From a bacterium (lineage in GTDB: Bacteria; Bacillota; Clostridia; Lachnospirales; Lachnospiraceae): a DNA stretch of 64,000 bases. The stretch's first letter is position 1. Every line of letters starts with the position of its first letter. Under the pieces are notes generated by a model, which searched no databases, was not told the DNA's origin, and worked only from the letters and a program-made list of their open reading frames with translations. The stretch is taken from NCBI GenBank assembly GCA_030535455.1, contig JAUNJY010000015.1, positions 1-64,000 on the forward strand, given 5' to 3'. The translations under genes were made by a program, and so were the position numbers. Shown here piece by piece: positions 53,601 through 61,019 of the stretch.

Positions 53601-55245
53601 GATTGCTAAGACAAGATACTCTACTCCAGGCGTTAGCTTGATCTCTCCACCACCACACCATGATATTTATTCCATCGAAGATTTAGCACAGTTAATCTAC
53701 GATTTGAAAAATGCCAATACAAAGGCAGACATTACTGTAAAATTAGTTTCTGAAGCAGGCGTAGGTACAGTTGCGGCAGGTGTTGCCAAGGCAGGTGCAG
53801 GAACCATCCTGATTTCTGGTTATGATGGCGGTACCGGAGCGGCTCCAAGAAGTTCTATTTACAATGCAGGGCTTCCTTGGGAACTTGGTCTTGCAGAGAC
53901 TCACCAGACATTGATTATGAATGGGCTTAGAAGCAAGGTGAAAATTGAGACAGATGGTAAGCTGATGACTGGCCGTGATGTAGCAATTGCAGCATTACTT
54001 GGTGCAGAAGAATTCGGATTTGCGACAGCTCCACTTGTAACGATGGGCTGTGTCATGATGAGAGTATGTAACTTAGATACCTGTCCAGTAGGTGTAGCAA
54101 CCCAGAACCCAGAACTTCGTAAGAGATTTTCAGGAAAGCCTGAATACGTAGAAAACTTTATGAGATTTATTGCAGAAGAGTTAAGAGAATATATGGCTCG
54201 CCTTGGCGTTCGCAGTGTAAATGAATTAGTAGGACGCGGAGATTTATTAAAAGCCAAAAAGGTAACAGACGAAGCTGAAAAACGTGTAAGCAAAGTAGAT
54301 TTATCCAATATCTTAAACAATCCATTTGTAACAGAAGAAAAACAAAACCGTTTTGATCCTGCACAAATGTATGATTTTGAACTAGAAAAAACAATCGATG
54401 AGCAAGTATTCTTAAAGAAATTTAAGAGTGCCATGGCAACAGGAAGATCCCAGAAAATCGAAGTCAATGTAAAGAATACAGATCGTTCCTTAGGAACTAT
54501 CTTTGGATCTGAGCTTACTCGTAAGTTTGAGGAACGTTTGGAAGAGGATACGTACACAATCAAATGCAATGGATCTGGCGGACAAAGCTTTGGTGCATTT
54601 ATTCCAAAAGGCTTAACCTTAGAGTTATGCGGTGACTGTAACGATTACCTTGGAAAAGGCTTATCTGGCGGTAAGATTGCAGTATATCCACCAAAAAATG
54701 CAGCTTATAAGGCAGAAGACAATATCATCATTGGTAACGTAGCCCTTTATGGTGCAACCAGTGGTAAGGCATTTATCAACGGTATCGCTGGCGAACGTTT
54801 CTGTGTAAGAAACTCAGGCGCAAAAGCAGTTGTCGAAGGTGTTGGCGATCATGGATGTGAATATATGACAGGCGGTCGCGTAGTCGTACTTGGACGCACT
54901 GGTAAAAACTTTGCAGCAGGTATGAGTGGCGGTGTTGCTTATGTCCTTGATGAAGACAGCAACTTATATATGAAATTAAACAAAGAACTTGTTTCTGTGG
55001 AAACAGTTTCAGATAAATATGACGTAATGGAATTAAAGGATCTGATCGAGGAACACGTAAAGACTACAAATTCTGCAAAAGGTAAGTTGATTTTAGAACA
55101 GTTCAGTGACTACTTGCCAAAATTCAAGAAGATCATTCCAAATGATTATCGTCGCATGCTTCAGACCATCGTACAGATGGAAGAAAAGGGCTTAAGCTCT
55201 GCACAGGCACAAATCGAAGCATTTTATGCAATTACGAATCAATAG
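50680..55245 (+). CDS. gltB: Glutamate synthase, large subunit
   Basis: A 1521-residue enzyme that makes glutamate from glutamine and 2-oxoglutarate. The N-terminal glutaminase domain follows a 25-residue propeptide, with Cys26 (DNCGIG) as nucleophile after cleavage. Central and FMN-binding domains follow, with GAMSYGSISKEAH, NSGEGGE and SGYDGGTGAAPRSS. The [3Fe-4S] site is C1124, C1130 and C1135 (CVMMRVCNLDTCPVG). The C-terminal beta-helix domain is GSGGQSFGAFIPKGL... . A GAGAGGAAAGAGG region precedes ATG 50680. Operon with gltD 24 bases downstream. Confidence 0.97.
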   Translation: MKRYAVEEKDRKSVGLYDPSFEHDNCGIGAVVNIKGIKTHETVVGALKIVENLEHRAGKDAEGKTGDGVGILLQISHKFFKQAVKPLGIELGGEREYGVGMFFFPQEELCRNQAKKMFEIIVEKEGMEILGWREVPTYPETLGQKALECMPCIMQCFIKKPKDVKKGLDFDRKLYIARRIFEQSNDNTYVVSLSSRTIVYKGMFLVHQLRSFFSDLQNEAYESAIATVHSRFSTNTNPSWQRAHPNRFIVHNGEINTIRGNADKMLAREETMESKYLEGELHKVLPVVNTEGSDSAMLDNTLEFLVMSGMPLPLAVMITIPEPWENDKSISKSKKDFYQYYATMMEPWDGPASILFSDGDIMGAVLDRNGLRPSRYYITTDDQLILSSEVGVLDIPADKIVKKDRLRPGKMLLVDTVKGQVIDDEQLKAEYASKQPYGEWLDSNIVELKQLKIPNKKIESYTKEERARLQKAFGYSYEDVKTSILPYALNGSEPIAAMGNDSPIPVLSEKVHPLFNYFKQLFAQVTNPPIDAIREKIVTSTSVYIGEDGNVLEEKAENCHVLKIKNPILTNLDMLKIKSMNQEGFKVEVLPILFYKNTSLAKAIDRLCLEADRAYKEGANILILSDRGVDENHVAIPSLLAVSALQQHLVQTKKRTSLAMILESAEPREVHHFATLLGYGACAVNPYLVQETIQELIDDNMLDKDYYAAVEDYNKAILNGIVKIASKMGISTIQSYQGSKIFEAIGISSKVIEKYFTDTVSRIGGITIKDIERQVDSLHTKAFDPLGLATDLTLDSVGSHKERSGKEEHLYNPETIHLLQMATRTGSYEKFKEYSACIDAEEKHVNLRGLLDFNYPETGIDIKEVESVDSIVTRFKTGAMSYGSISKEAHECMAIAMNHLHGKSNSGEGGESLDRLTIGKDGLDRCSAIKQVASGRFGVTSRYLVSAKEIQIKMAQGAKPGEGGHLPGKKVYPWIAKTRYSTPGVSLISPPPHHDIYSIEDLAQLIYDLKNANTKADITVKLVSEAGVGTVAAGVAKAGAGTILISGYDGGTGAAPRSSIYNAGLPWELGLAETHQTLIMNGLRSKVKIETDGKLMTGRDVAIAALLGAEEFGFATAPLVTMGCVMMRVCNLDTCPVGVATQNPELRKRFSGKPEYVENFMRFIAEELREYMARLGVRSVNELVGRGDLLKAKKVTDEAEKRVSKVDLSNILNNPFVTEEKQNRFDPAQMYDFELEKTIDEQVFLKKFKSAMATGRSQKIEVNVKNTDRSLGTIFGSELTRKFEERLEEDTYTIKCNGSGGQSFGAFIPKGLTLELCGDCNDYLGKGLSGGKIAVYPPKNAAYKAEDNIIIGNVALYGATSGKAFINGIAGERFCVRNSGAKAVVEGVGDHGCEYMTGGRVVVLGRTGKNFAAGMSGGVAYVLDEDSNLYMKLNKELVSVETVSDKYDVMELKDLIEEHVKTTNSAKGKLILEQFSDYLPKFKKIIPNDYRRMLQTIVQMEEKGLSSAQAQIEAFYAITNQ

Positions 55246-55269
55246 GTTACCAGGAAGGACGTGTGAAAG

Positions 55270-56754
55270 ATGGGAAAACCAACAGGATTTATGGAGTTTG
55301 AGCGTAAGACCAATGAAGCAGTGGCTCCAGCAGAAAGAATAAAGAATTTTAACGAGTTTCATACACCACTTTCAAAGGAAGAAAGAACAAAGCAGGGAGC
55401 CAGATGTATGGAATGTGGCGTTCCATTTTGCCAATCAGGAATGATGATTGGCGGAATGGCATCCGGATGCCCATTAAATAACTTAATTCCTGAGTGGAAT
55501 GATTTATTATATACCGAAAACTTAGAGCAGGCATTTGCCAGATTAAAGAAGACGAATAATTTTCCTGAATTCACTTCCCGAGTATGTCCAGCCCCTTGTG
55601 AGGCTGCATGTACTTGCGGACTCAATGGAGATCCAATCAGCATTAAGGAAAATGAAAACTATATTATTGAGTATGGATATGAAAATGGCCTTGCAGCAGC
55701 AAAGCCACCAAAAGTAAGAACAGGAAAGAAAATTGCAGTAATTGGTTCCGGTCCATCCGGCCTTGCAGCAGCAGACCAGTTAAATAAACGTGGACACAGC
55801 GTAACCGTATTTGAGCGAAGTGACCGTATCGGCGGACTTTTAATGTATGGTATTCCAAATATGAAGCTTGAAAAACAGGTGATTGACCGTAAAGTGAAAG
55901 TAATGCAGGAAGAAGGCGTTACGTTTATCACAAATGCCAATGTAGGAAAGAACTATAAGGCAGATAAAATCATGAGCCAGTTTGACAGTGTAATCCTAGC
56001 ATGTGGTGCTTCCAATCCAAGAAATATTCAAGTACCGGGAAGAGATGCCCAAGGCATTTATTTTGCCGTAGATTATTTAAAATCAGTAACTAAGAGCCTT
56101 CTTGATTCTAACTTTACAGACAATCAGGCAATTTCTGCAAAGGATAAGAATGTCTTAGTCATTGGTGGCGGTGATACTGGAAATGACTGTGTTGGAACTT
56201 CCATAAGACAAGGAGCTAAATCTGTCATCCAGTTAGAAATGATGCCAAAGCTTCCTACAGGGCGTTTAGACAGCAATCCATGGCCAGAATGGCCAAAAGT
56301 CTTAAAGACAGATTATGGCCAAGAGGAAGCTATCGAAGTATTTGGTGAAGATCCAAGAGTGTACGAGACAACGGTAAAAGAGTTTGTCAAAGATGAAAAG
56401 GGCAATGTGATTAAAGCCATTACAGTAAAATTGTCACGTAAGTTTGATAAAGAAACGGGCCGAATGAAAATGGTTGAAGTCAAAGGAAGCGAGCAAGAGC
56501 TAGATGTTGATTTAGTCTTGATCGCAGCAGGCTTCTTAGGAACTGAGGGATATGTGGCAAAGGCATTTGGAGTGGAACTAAATCAAAGAACCAACGTTGC
56601 AACAGAGCCAGGAAAGTACATGACCAATGTGGAAAATGTATTTGTGGCAGGAGATATGCATCGTGGTCAGTCCTTAGTTGTATGGGCAATCCGAGAAGGC
56701 AGGGAAGTAGCCAAGGCAGTGGATGCAAAATTAATCGGATACAGTAACTTATAA
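55270..56754 (+). CDS. gltD: Glutamate synthase, small subunit
   Basis: A 494-residue NADPH-dependent flavoprotein that feeds electrons to GltB. The N-terminal Fe-S cysteines are in CMECGVPFCQSG and CPAPCEAACTCG; the FAD site is VIGSGPSGLAAADQL, the NADPH site VIGGGDTGNDCVGTS, and the end has VFVAGDMHRGQSLVVWAIREGREVA. The length is usual for GltD. It follows gltB by 24 bases. No clear terminator follows. Confidence 0.97.
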   Translation: MGKPTGFMEFERKTNEAVAPAERIKNFNEFHTPLSKEERTKQGARCMECGVPFCQSGMMIGGMASGCPLNNLIPEWNDLLYTENLEQAFARLKKTNNFPEFTSRVCPAPCEAACTCGLNGDPISIKENENYIIEYGYENGLAAAKPPKVRTGKKIAVIGSGPSGLAAADQLNKRGHSVTVFERSDRIGGLLMYGIPNMKLEKQVIDRKVKVMQEEGVTFITNANVGKNYKADKIMSQFDSVILACGASNPRNIQVPGRDAQGIYFAVDYLKSVTKSLLDSNFTDNQAISAKDKNVLVIGGGDTGNDCVGTSIRQGAKSVIQLEMMPKLPTGRLDSNPWPEWPKVLKTDYGQEEAIEVFGEDPRVYETTVKEFVKDEKGNVIKAITVKLSRKFDKETGRMKMVEVKGSEQELDVDLVLIAAGFLGTEGYVAKAFGVELNQRTNVATEPGKYMTNVENVFVAGDMHRGQSLVVWAIREGREVAKAVDAKLIGYSNL

Positions 56755-56793
56755 TATAAGTAAATAATAAAAAATACCATAAAAGGAAAATAA

Positions 56794-56839
56794 TTGTAAT
56801 AGTGTGCGCTTTTTGCTATACTTAGTTTAACTAAACTAG
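56794..56839 (+). promoter_or_regulatory. Promoter and palindromic operator of the paired small lipoproteins
   Basis: TTGTAA (56794-56799), 17-base spacer, TATACT (56817-56822). Immediately after it is TAGTTTA-AC-TAAACTA (56824-56839), a perfect 7-base-arm palindrome covering the expected start region. Confidence 0.65.
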
Positions 56840-56852
56840 TAAGGAGACTTTG

Positions 56853-57323
56853 ATGAAGAAAAAGAGTAGAATAATTGGAATTTCCATTGGCATATATGCA
56901 GCTATTTTGACAGGATGCAATGGAAAGACCGAGGAAGTAATAACCTCCATCGAGCCTGCAATTAGCGCAACGATGACGGCTGAGAAAACGACAGAGCACA
57001 AAAAGACGATTGCAGTTACAGCGACACCACAACCTACAGCAAAAGCAACGAACTATAGTAAGGCAATGTCTGCAGATGACTTAAACAAAGCAGAACAGCT
57101 TGCAAGAAACTATTATAAGGATCAAACATCCTTTCAACTGATTTCCATTCACGTGGCAGAAGATGATAGCGAGCTATATGAAGCAAACAGTGAGTATCAG
57201 CCGGGGAATATCATTATCTTTAAGACAGAGACTTCTCATGCAGGGGAAGGCGTCTATCGCTATATTACTTTTGCTAGAAAGAATCTTGAGGACGAATTCG
57301 AAATGCTTTCAGAAGGATACTAG
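56853..57323 (+). CDS. Small lipoprotein, paralogue of the next gene
   Basis: About 156 residues. Lipobox ILTGCNG, a Thr/Ala-rich linker with TATPQPTAKAT, and a C-terminal domain containing LARNYYKDQTSF, EYQPGNIIIFKTE and VYRYITFARKN. AAGGAG at 56841-56846 selects ATG 56853. The C-terminal domain clearly aligns with the following protein (PG(N/S)III(F/L)KT, VYRY(I/T)T). I do not recognise the family. It should be anchored outside the membrane. Confidence 0.65.
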   Translation: MKKKSRIIGISIGIYAAILTGCNGKTEEVITSIEPAISATMTAEKTTEHKKTIAVTATPQPTAKATNYSKAMSADDLNKAEQLARNYYKDQTSFQLISIHVAEDDSELYEANSEYQPGNIIIFKTETSHAGEGVYRYITFARKNLEDEFEMLSEGY

Positions 57324-57367
57324 GTCAATCGGTATCTCACCTCCAAGCAGAAAAAGGTGGCATTTGA

Positions 57368-57769
57368 ATGAGAAAAAAATTAGCAGTATGGGTAGCCTCA
57401 TTTGCTTTGATTTTTGGACTGTACCTCTATGCGAACCATGCAGAGGTACATAATGAGGCACAAGTAACTCCTTATGGCAGTTGCGTTACAAAGGATGAAC
57501 TTAGCGTATTGAAGAAACAGACAAAGGCTCTCTATGAAAAGGAGCTTTTCGTACCGGTAGAAGAACCGATGGTGGCAGCAGATACGGATCCGGGATATAG
57601 CGCTAATCGAAGCTATGGTCCTGGTTCAATTATAATTCTTAAGACGAAGATGCCTTACGAGGAAAAGCTAGTGTACCGTTATACTACATATGTAAGAGAG
57701 AATTCAAATGATAAATGGACCAGATTAAAAGAGTATCAGAATACAGATTGTAATAGTTATGATTGTTAA
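57368..57769 (+). CDS. Small exported protein, paralogue of the preceding lipoprotein
   Basis: A 133-residue protein with an N-terminal signal or anchor (KLAVWVASFALIFGLYLYAN) and no lipobox. Its domain matches the previous gene (SYGPGSIIILKTKMPYEEKLVYRYTTYVREN). Four Cys residues in or near the end (SCVTK early, NTDCNSYDC at the tail) could form disulfides. An AAAAAGGTGG site precedes ATG 57368. The 44-base gap and shared domain suggest a duplicated, co-transcribed pair. Confidence 0.62.
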   Translation: MRKKLAVWVASFALIFGLYLYANHAEVHNEAQVTPYGSCVTKDELSVLKKQTKALYEKELFVPVEEPMVAADTDPGYSANRSYGPGSIIILKTKMPYEEKLVYRYTTYVRENSNDKWTRLKEYQNTDCNSYDC

Positions 57770-57776
57770 ACTAAAG

Positions 57777-57805
57777 TTGCGCAGGAAAAGTGAAGATGCT
57801 ATAAT
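57777..57805 (+). promoter_or_regulatory. Promoter of the 37-residue membrane peptide gene
   Basis: TTGCGC (57777-57782), 17-base spacer, TATAAT (57800-57805), about 32 bases upstream of the small gene. Confidence 0.65.
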
Positions 57806-57836
57806 GTCCTCAGCATAGGAAATGAGGTCATAGGTT

Positions 57837-57950
57837 ATGAAGGATGAGGATTTCTTAAAGAGAAAAGAGATAGTCTGGTATAAGCGTATCGTAATTGGTG
57901 CTGTTGTATTTGCAATCGCAGCAGTGGTAGTATCAATCGCACTGTTATAA
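57837..57950 (+). CDS. Small single-pass membrane peptide, 37 aa
   Basis: ATG 57837 to TAA 57950 encodes a 37-residue peptide: a charged head (MKDEDFLKRKEIVWYKR) followed by one hydrophobic helix (IVIGAVVFAIAAVVVSIALL). It has its own near-consensus promoter (57777-57805), a GAGGT ribosome site 8 bases before ATG, and a strong terminator 20 bases after the stop. That combination supports a real gene despite its length. The charged head would lie in the cytosol. Function unknown. Confidence 0.62.
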   Translation: MKDEDFLKRKEIVWYKRIVIGAVVFAIAAVVVSIALL

Positions 57951-57968
57951 TAAATTATGTGTAACAAA

Positions 57969-58011
57969 AACAAGGCTCGGAAACGTAAATGTTTCCGAGC
58001 CTTGTTTTTTC
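57969..58011. terminator. Bidirectional terminator between the small peptide and the ECF lipoprotein gene
   Basis: CAAGGCTCGGAAAC (57971-57984) and GTTTCCGAGCCTTG (57991-58004) form a perfect 14-bp stem, with T run on the plus strand and A-rich DNA before the stem. Confidence 0.92.
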
Positions 58012-58028
58012 ATGACTAGTGCAGTCCC

Positions 58029-58427
58029 CTATTCATTTTTATTATCCAGTCGGTCACCTAAATAATAGATTTTATCTGCAGTGAGAGAGGCAGGATAGGT
58101 TTCTTTCACTTCTCCACTAAACTGTATGGAGATTATGTCATCAGGCTTTAAATCGTTTATAGAAATGTCAGTGCCCCTCCAGATGAACTTGGTCTGGTCA
58201 GTAGTCGAGATTGTGAATTTACCACGGTAATTGATATCATTAATATCAAGTCCACTCACCTGTAGCTGGCCAGAACTGCTGATTTCATGAATAGTGGCAT
58301 AAAAGGTGTAGGAATTCGCATTCACATTACCGGTATCCTTTTGAACAGTACCAGAAGCAGCGGTACCACATCCACTGAACATTATCACAAAGAGAAGAGA
58401 TAAACTTAAAATAATAACTTTTTTCAT
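58029..58427 (-). CDS. Putative lipoprotein of the ECF sigma operon, 132 aa
   Basis: Lipobox VIMFSGCGTA, then a ~105-residue outside domain with NANSYTFYATIHEISSSGQLQVSGLDINDINYRGKF and LKPDDIISIQFSGEVKETYPASL, a small beta-barrel (OB/S1-like or DUF3221-style) pattern. DUF3221-type lipoproteins have this layout, but I am not certain. It is the third gene downstream of an ECF sigma factor and may be a target or a stress-response partner. Confidence 0.65.
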   Translation of the reverse strand: MKKVIILSLSLLFVIMFSGCGTAASGTVQKDTGNVNANSYTFYATIHEISSSGQLQVSGLDINDINYRGKFTISTTDQTKFIWRGTDISINDLKPDDIISIQFSGEVKETYPASLTADKIYYLGDRLDNKNE

Positions 58428-58452
58428 AACATCCTCCTAATACAATACTATT

Positions 58453-59427
58453 TTATTTGGAACGATTACATAACAAGTTGAAAAACTGATCAAACGCCTC
58501 ACCAGAAACTGTTAGATATACAGGGTCAAAAAAGTCCATATATTTTACATAGCCATTTTCGTAGACAAGAAAATCAGCATTGGTTCCATCCTTAAGCTGA
58601 ACGGATACAAAAAACTGCTTTAAAGTCTTACTTTTATTATCTGAAAACTCCTGATCACGAAGAAAGGCGGCATCATTAAGGGCAGCGAAAAAGGAAGTTA
58701 TGGTCTCGTTCCGCATCTTAATGGTGGTAGTACTAGGCGTATCTTCTTCATAATCCAATTCTTCACTGTAAGTAGAAAAAGAAATGCCGGAGTAGTTCTC
58801 TAATAAGGACAAGCGAGTGGTAAGAAGGTCCTTGCCCGTTATCAGTGTTATTCCATCGATATAATCTAGTAGCTGAATGTAGAAAACATCTCCCTCGTTA
58901 TAAAAGGTACAAAGTCGAAAATCACTGCTATAGCCGGATACCGTATAGATATCGCCAGCAAAGGTAGAGGCAAAGTCTTTTTCATATTCGTCAGAATTGG
59001 AGTTTGAAGTCCACTCGTCAATGGAGCCGGTAGCAGTACCAACATAGGTTCCAACCAGCGCATCCTTTGTTTTTTGATTGACAGTAATCCGCCCGCTATC
59101 CTGATAAATATGCCCTTGATAAATAACGAGTCCAATCATATCAGATAGTTGTGAAGCAGAAGAGCTAGGTAGTTCCAAACTAGAAAGCGTAACTCCGGTT
59201 ATGTTGCTTTCAGAGACTGAGGAGTCTGTTTCAAGGATAGAGGTTTCTTCCTTTGAATCTGCGGACGGGTTCCCATTCCACAGGGCATGAAAGGCGCTCC
59301 ACGAGACGACACAGAGAGTAAGGCATAGACCAATGGAGAGTGCAGCTTTCTGTTTTCGCTTTTGTTTTATTTTATAGTTGTTTACACGATTTAGAATTTC
59401 TGAAGTTTGTTCCTTAGTAGTTCTCAT
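58453..59427 (-). CDS. Putative anti-sigma factor (single-pass membrane protein)
   Basis: A 324-residue protein with a short cytosolic N-terminus (about 1-27, MRTTKEQTSEILNRVNNYKIKQKRKQ), one membrane segment (28-50) and a ~270-residue extracellular domain, the topology of ECF anti-sigma factors. The cytosolic part is too short for a zinc anti-sigma domain and has no HxxxCxxC motif. The gene overlaps the sigma gene by 14 bases, which supports the assignment. The outside domain is unfamiliar and may sense the signal. Confidence 0.65.
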   Translation of the reverse strand: MRTTKEQTSEILNRVNNYKIKQKRKQKAALSIGLCLTLCVVSWSAFHALWNGNPSADSKEETSILETDSSVSESNITGVTLSSLELPSSSASQLSDMIGLVIYQGHIYQDSGRITVNQKTKDALVGTYVGTATGSIDEWTSNSNSDEYEKDFASTFAGDIYTVSGYSSDFRLCTFYNEGDVFYIQLLDYIDGITLITGKDLLTTRLSLLENYSGISFSTYSEELDYEEDTPSTTTIKMRNETITSFFAALNDAAFLRDQEFSDNKSKTLKQFFVSVQLKDGTNADFLVYENGYVKYMDFFDPVYLTVSGEAFDQFFNLLCNRSK

Positions 59428-59971
59428 AGCAAAATCCCTCCATTTCTAGTGCCTGTTTCAGTGCAAGTTTTGCGCGGTATACTAGATTTTTAATTTGCTT
59501 TTCACTCTTTTTCATTACAATTCCCGCATCCACGTAGGACATATCTTCAAAATAAATTAGATAGAGGATATCTCGATATTGTTCTGCAATATGGGACATT
59601 GCACATAGAAGCTGATTTTTCCTTTCGTCTTGAATGATGTGCTCGTCTAAGTTTTGCGTATGGTCTAAGGTCTCTTCGATTTCATGAAAGGCAACATGAT
59701 TTCTTCGTTTCTGTTTTCTTAAATAATCAATGGCATTATTTCTTCCAATGCGAAACAGCCAAGTCTTAAATGAGAAGTTAGGCTTAAAGCGGCTCTTTTT
59801 TACAACTAGTTCAAAAAAAGTTTCGGCAGCCAAGTCTTCTGCGACTGTCAGATCATGAACATATGTATTTAGAAAAAAGATAAGCGTTTTATTATACGTT
59901 TCAACAAGAGCCTCTAGACCTGCGGCATCTCCCTTTAAAAAACGAAGATAATTGCTGTAGTCTTGGTTCAT
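59414..59971 (-). CDS. RNA polymerase ECF-type sigma factor
   Basis: A 185-residue sigma-70 family protein with regions 2 and 4 only: YVHDLTVAEDLAAETFFELV and FKTWLFRIGRNNAIDYLRKQKR (region 2), then QYRDILYLIYFEDMSYVDAGIVMKKSEKQIKNLVYRAKLALKQAL (region 4 helix-turn-helix). It starts the operon with a membrane anti-sigma candidate and a lipoprotein. An AGGAG site precedes ATG 59971. The target promoter cannot be read with confidence. Confidence 0.93.
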   Translation of the reverse strand: MNQDYSNYLRFLKGDAAGLEALVETYNKTLIFFLNTYVHDLTVAEDLAAETFFELVVKKSRFKPNFSFKTWLFRIGRNNAIDYLRKQKRRNHVAFHEIEETLDHTQNLDEHIIQDERKNQLLCAMSHIAEQYRDILYLIYFEDMSYVDAGIVMKKSEKQIKNLVYRAKLALKQALEMEGFCYENY

Positions 59972-60029
59972 TTCGTACTCCTTTCGTACCTTCTATCCTA
60001 TAAGCGTTTGAGGGTCAAAAAAGTCTCAC

Positions 60030-60077
60030 TAAAAAAGTGCAGCTGCCACAGAAAAACTGATATGGTAACTACACTTT
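60030..60077 (-). terminator. Terminator of the glpA-like operon (minus strand)
   Basis: Read on the minus strand AAAGTG-t-AG (60077-60069) pairs with GCTGCACTTT-type complement (60044-60033), with G-U positions, and is followed by TTTT. It sits between the second glp-like gene and the sigma gene. Confidence 0.65.
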
Positions 60078-60113
60078 AAGATGGAAAATATATAATTACT
60101 AGGATAACATTTT

Positions 60114-61019
60114 TTAGAAAGAAGCTTTGATAGCAGCTGCAACCTTAACAGCTTCCTCTATAATATCCTCCATAGCTTCATGAATATAGATGCCATTACC
60201 GCTGGCAAAAATATCGGAACGGCTTGTTTGATAATTTTTATCGACCTTTGCACCGGTCGTTTCTGGATTAAGGACGATCCCGCTTCGCATTGGTACAATT
60301 CCATCAGAGAGCCAGCCGCTTGCAAATAACAACGTATCACATCGGACGTCAACGGTCTCGAAGTCCTTTTGCAAGACAAGACGTTCCAAACGGCCTTCAC
60401 CGCGAATTTCCTTAATATCATAGCCATTGTAGATCAAGGCATCACTGGCAGGGGTAAAGGAGAAGGCATTATTCTTTGGATTAATGATTACGCTTACCTT
60501 AATTCCTTTGCTTATAAATAGTGACTCAATGGTATCAAGATGTTCGGTACCATAGATGGCAATAGTTTTACCAAGGCATAAGTCTGGTTCAGAAACAATC
60601 ATCTTAGCAGTGGCAAGGGAATAGGTTCCGGAAACACGATCTCCCGCCATATTAAGGGGTGCACGTCCTTTTTCTTTTCCACCATTTGCAATCAGGATTT
60701 TTCTTGCCTGTAATGCTTGTACACCGTGCTCAGAATTTGTGCATATTACCTTTCCTTCAGGAGAAATATTTAGCACCATGGTATTCAATTTGGTCTCAAT
60801 GCCAGATGCTTCAAATTCTTTGATTAATTCCTTACTGTATTCTTTTCCTGTCTTGTCAGAGTTACGAAAAACTTTATAGTCCGCTGAATTAAGCATGCCT
60901 CCAATTACTACATTTTTTTCGATTACAAGGAGGTTTTTTAATCCTTGTTTCTTACACTCCATAGCTGCAAGCAGGCCGGCAGGACCGGCACCAATTATGA
61001 TTACTTCATAGTCCTTCAT
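60114..61019 (-). CDS. FAD-dependent pyridine nucleotide-disulfide-type oxidoreductase, glpA operon partner
   Basis: A 301-residue flavoprotein with the FAD motif EVIIIGAGPAGLLAAMECK, ANGGKEKGRAPLNMAGDRVSGTYSLA and the C-terminal DIFASGNGIYIHEAMEDIIEEAVKVAA. It looks like the thioredoxin-reductase-fold partner of clostridial GlpA-type enzymes. The CxxC redox pair of true thioredoxin reductases is absent. Its ATG directly follows the GlpA stop, with AAGGAGG inside the end of that gene. It probably moves electrons from the dehydrogenase to NAD or another acceptor. Confidence 0.85.
   Translation of the reverse strand: MKDYEVIIIGAGPAGLLAAMECKKQGLKNLLVIEKNVVIGGMLNSADYKVFRNSDKTGKEYSKELIKEFEASGIETKLNTMVLNISPEGKVICTNSEHGVQALQARKILIANGGKEKGRAPLNMAGDRVSGTYSLATAKMIVSEPDLCLGKTIAIYGTEHLDTIESLFISKGIKVSVIINPKNNAFSFTPASDALIYNGYDIKEIRGEGRLERLVLQKDFETVDVRCDTLLFASGWLSDGIVPMRSGIVLNPETTGAKVDKNYQTSRSDIFASGNGIYIHEAMEDIIEEAVKVAAAIKASF

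Noticed and set aside
53901-54569. 222-residue open frame on the minus strand inside gltB
   Set aside because: Lies wholly opposite a conserved GltB domain; no ribosome site and a low-complexity Ser-rich translation. A shadow frame.
57163-57453. 96-residue plus-strand frame overlapping the two small exported proteins
   Set aside because: Overlaps both better-supported genes in another frame and has no ribosome site.
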